Below, piece after piece: positions 63,601-64,000 of a stretch of DNA of 64,000 bases. Numbering within the stretch: the stretch's first letter is position 1; each line of letters opens with the position of its first letter. The notes under the pieces were generated by a model. The model made no database searches and was not told the DNA's origin. It was given only the letters and a program-made list of their open reading frames with translations. The position numbers and the translations under genes were made by a program. Source of the stretch: an uncultured Prevotellaceae bacterium (GTDB taxonomy: Bacteria; Bacteroidota; Bacteroidia; Bacteroidales; Bacteroidaceae); assembly GCA_902761905.1 (NCBI GenBank), contig CACWMK010000002.1, positions 62,001 through 126,000 of the forward strand. The letters are read 5' to 3'.

Positions 63601-64000
63601 GCATTCTTCAAATCTGCCAAAGCTGCTTTTAATTCTTCAATAGTGGCATTGGCTTTATTGTAAACAGTAACGGCATCACTGATATCGACACCCTCGGCCT
63701 CAGCAGCCTCTGCCTCAACTTTTAACTCTTCAGCAGCCTCGTAAATCTCGAAAATAGATGCGTCATAGAATACCCAGTCAATGTGCTGACCTTCAGCGCC
63801 CGTCAACATCGGAGACAAAGGATAAGCATTTGCATTGTCATAGAAATCACTCAGATTTTGTGTGTCCTGAGTGACACTCTCATCGCGACCAACGAACTGT
63901 GTACCGTCAGACTTTAAGTCGGGGTTAGCCTGTGCTGCCTTCAGACGATACACCTTGTTACCCATGTCCTGAACCTCCCAATAAAGGTTTTTCTGAGAAG
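60687..64000 (-). CDS. Large modular secreted protein with three jelly-roll binding modules, partial
   Basis: The frame stays open to the window edge (SQKNLYWEVQDMGNKVYRLKA precedes and includes the Met at 63965), so the N-terminus lies outside. About 1100 residues are visible. Three copies of one beta-sandwich module are seen, with motifs like NPDF..GW, YQDIAGLPNGVYALGVNAFFRAG, IYQEVENAPAGVYEISVQGFYRYG and YYQDIELTAGTYSLTAPGFYRFG. They are separated by helical FIVAR-like segments (ATIEELKAALADLKNA; AKALEAALDEAKKVVDS). The last residues (FSINGTRISAPRSGVVIMKQTM..IKVRKVVMK) are a secretion-type tail. The module is shared with the GH51-GH43 enzyme encoded 96 bp downstream. Any catalytic domain would be upstream, outside the window. 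Confidence 0.8.
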   Translation of the reverse strand, partial: SQKNLYWEVQDMGNKVYRLKAAQANPDLKSDGTQFVGRDESVTQDTQNLSDFYDNANAYPLSPMLTGAEGQHIDWVFYDASIFEIYEAAEELKVEAEAAEAEGVDISDAVTVYNKANATIEELKAALADLKNARQGNLANATADKPADASSFIVNPDFKGNDIKTGWSGTGWGSANPKENAERYESFFDTYQDIAGLPNGVYALGVNAFFRAGNAGPALTNYIANNAESKYLKLYAKTTEDSLFTSICSPYKGAPNTKQDQGSESSASYDGVTYWIPNNMVAAEYYMHTLGLYKNRVFVAVEDGKLRIGATRNENDGAKITGEWGIFDDFSLTYYGGAADAFQKWYDLTLNDLDVYNYEVKDDYTTKYLEDYNTVFEALRAVKVTNKAEVMAAIAGLDEQASAVVSSLSKNIALWKQYEALIIEAKSVAADNNLDPTYTEELGDWCDIEGPEAVELLMLTNEELETQIAEITEKMDEARKHPVGSNTDMTNMLKNPDFSKGAEGWTVEKVNGGNVTTGGTATNTCFEAWNNANFDIYQEVENAPAGVYEISVQGFYRYGRTAYNEYLAQQVSEVKNSPVYIYLNDNMTPFTNVYGDPKQITDEDFYKSGSSDYVSETGNDGITYYYPNGMASAAVAFSDGMYTQAAYGLVASAGDKMRIGVKGSSNQLNDSWSIWDNFRLVYKGFDADVIKPILEANITKSEETLNGALGKDAAKALEAALDEAKKVVDSNDGEAMFKALSAIFATTRAVTESKAKFASLNEANEKLAAEIADASTNGTCAITTIEEAKTLNKTITAGIENRIYNDEEADGLMEQITDMIKKLQIPEGFDDASDENPKDASWCIVNPKYDDNTNEGWTSTKDPSISYNICEVFNSDFNYYQDIELTAGTYSLTAPGFYRFGSAAEDYAAFNEDATQNNNLSMYVTVGSDSMFVAMPRLASAAQEYTADVKVADDNTKSFNAPSNYIWVADPVVNADSTQATGTIVADRMETAASEFANGKYAGTTITFKVPEDMTVRIGMSKNVQQANNWCIWGAWQLTYYGKNSSKETTPSGIISAFSNGQVARTEFFSINGTRISAPRSGVVIMKQTMSDGTIKVRKVVMK

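Overview
The window looks like a chromosomal segment of a gut or rumen Bacteroidales bacterium, most likely Prevotella-like (Prevotella/Segatella/Xylanibacter). The evidence is five features. Four SusC/SusD pairs are present. Promoters are of the TAnnTTTG type and no Shine-Dalgarno sites are evident. A regulator with a periplasmic propeller sits beside a glycan locus. Many proteins are lipoproteins with short Cys lipoboxes. Several secreted proteins end in short C-terminal tails of the 'YDLQGRRV...GIYI.NGKK..VK' kind. Almost every gene concerns capture and breakdown of plant polysaccharides, mainly arabinose-rich ones, with a starch locus embedded among them.

Layout. (1) 1-6880, minus strand: a DUF5107-type protein cut by the window edge and a sugar porter (promoter near 2900), then a second operon with a beta-propeller/esterase fusion and a GH43 enzyme (promoter near 6905-6930). 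(2) 6881-7594: a gene-free 0.7-kb region with a near-symmetric set of inverted repeats. (3) 7595-12870, plus strand: LacI-family regulator, SLC45-like (maltose/sucrose-type) transporter, and a propeller/AraC regulator without kinase or receiver. (4) 13057-25131, plus strand: an arabinan-type utilisation locus (SusC, SusD, surface glycan-binding lipoprotein, terminator, three GH43 enzymes). (5) 25363-32393, plus strand: a starch locus (SusC, SusD, SusE, SusF/E-like), with its secreted alpha-amylase at 34670-36712. (6) 32394-34669: between the starch-binding proteins and the amylase lie a DUF6078-like gene and a VapE-type P-loop helicase gene. The VapE gene is bracketed by 103-bp inverted repeats. 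(7) 36717-38740, minus: two glycosyltransferases. (8) 38790-39220: a promoter, a probable non-coding RNA and two terminators. (9) 39236-64000, minus: a large operon with a modular secreted protein (cut by the window edge), a GH51-GH43 arabinofuranosidase, three fasciclin-domain lipoproteins and two SusC/SusD pairs. One SusC of this operon is frameshifted.

How the parts fit. Arabinan or arabinoxylan side chains would be cut outside the cell by the GH51-GH43 enzyme and the GH43 arabinanases, bound by the surface lipoproteins, imported by SusCD, trimmed in the periplasm by GH43 exo-enzymes, and taken inwards by the sugar porter. Starch would be cut by the amylase, bound by SusD/E/F and imported by SusC. 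Near-identical LacI-type palindromes lie at exactly the same distance upstream of the -7 boxes of the starch susC and the amylase. This ties the two separated parts together and points to the LacI-family protein at 7595 as their regulator.
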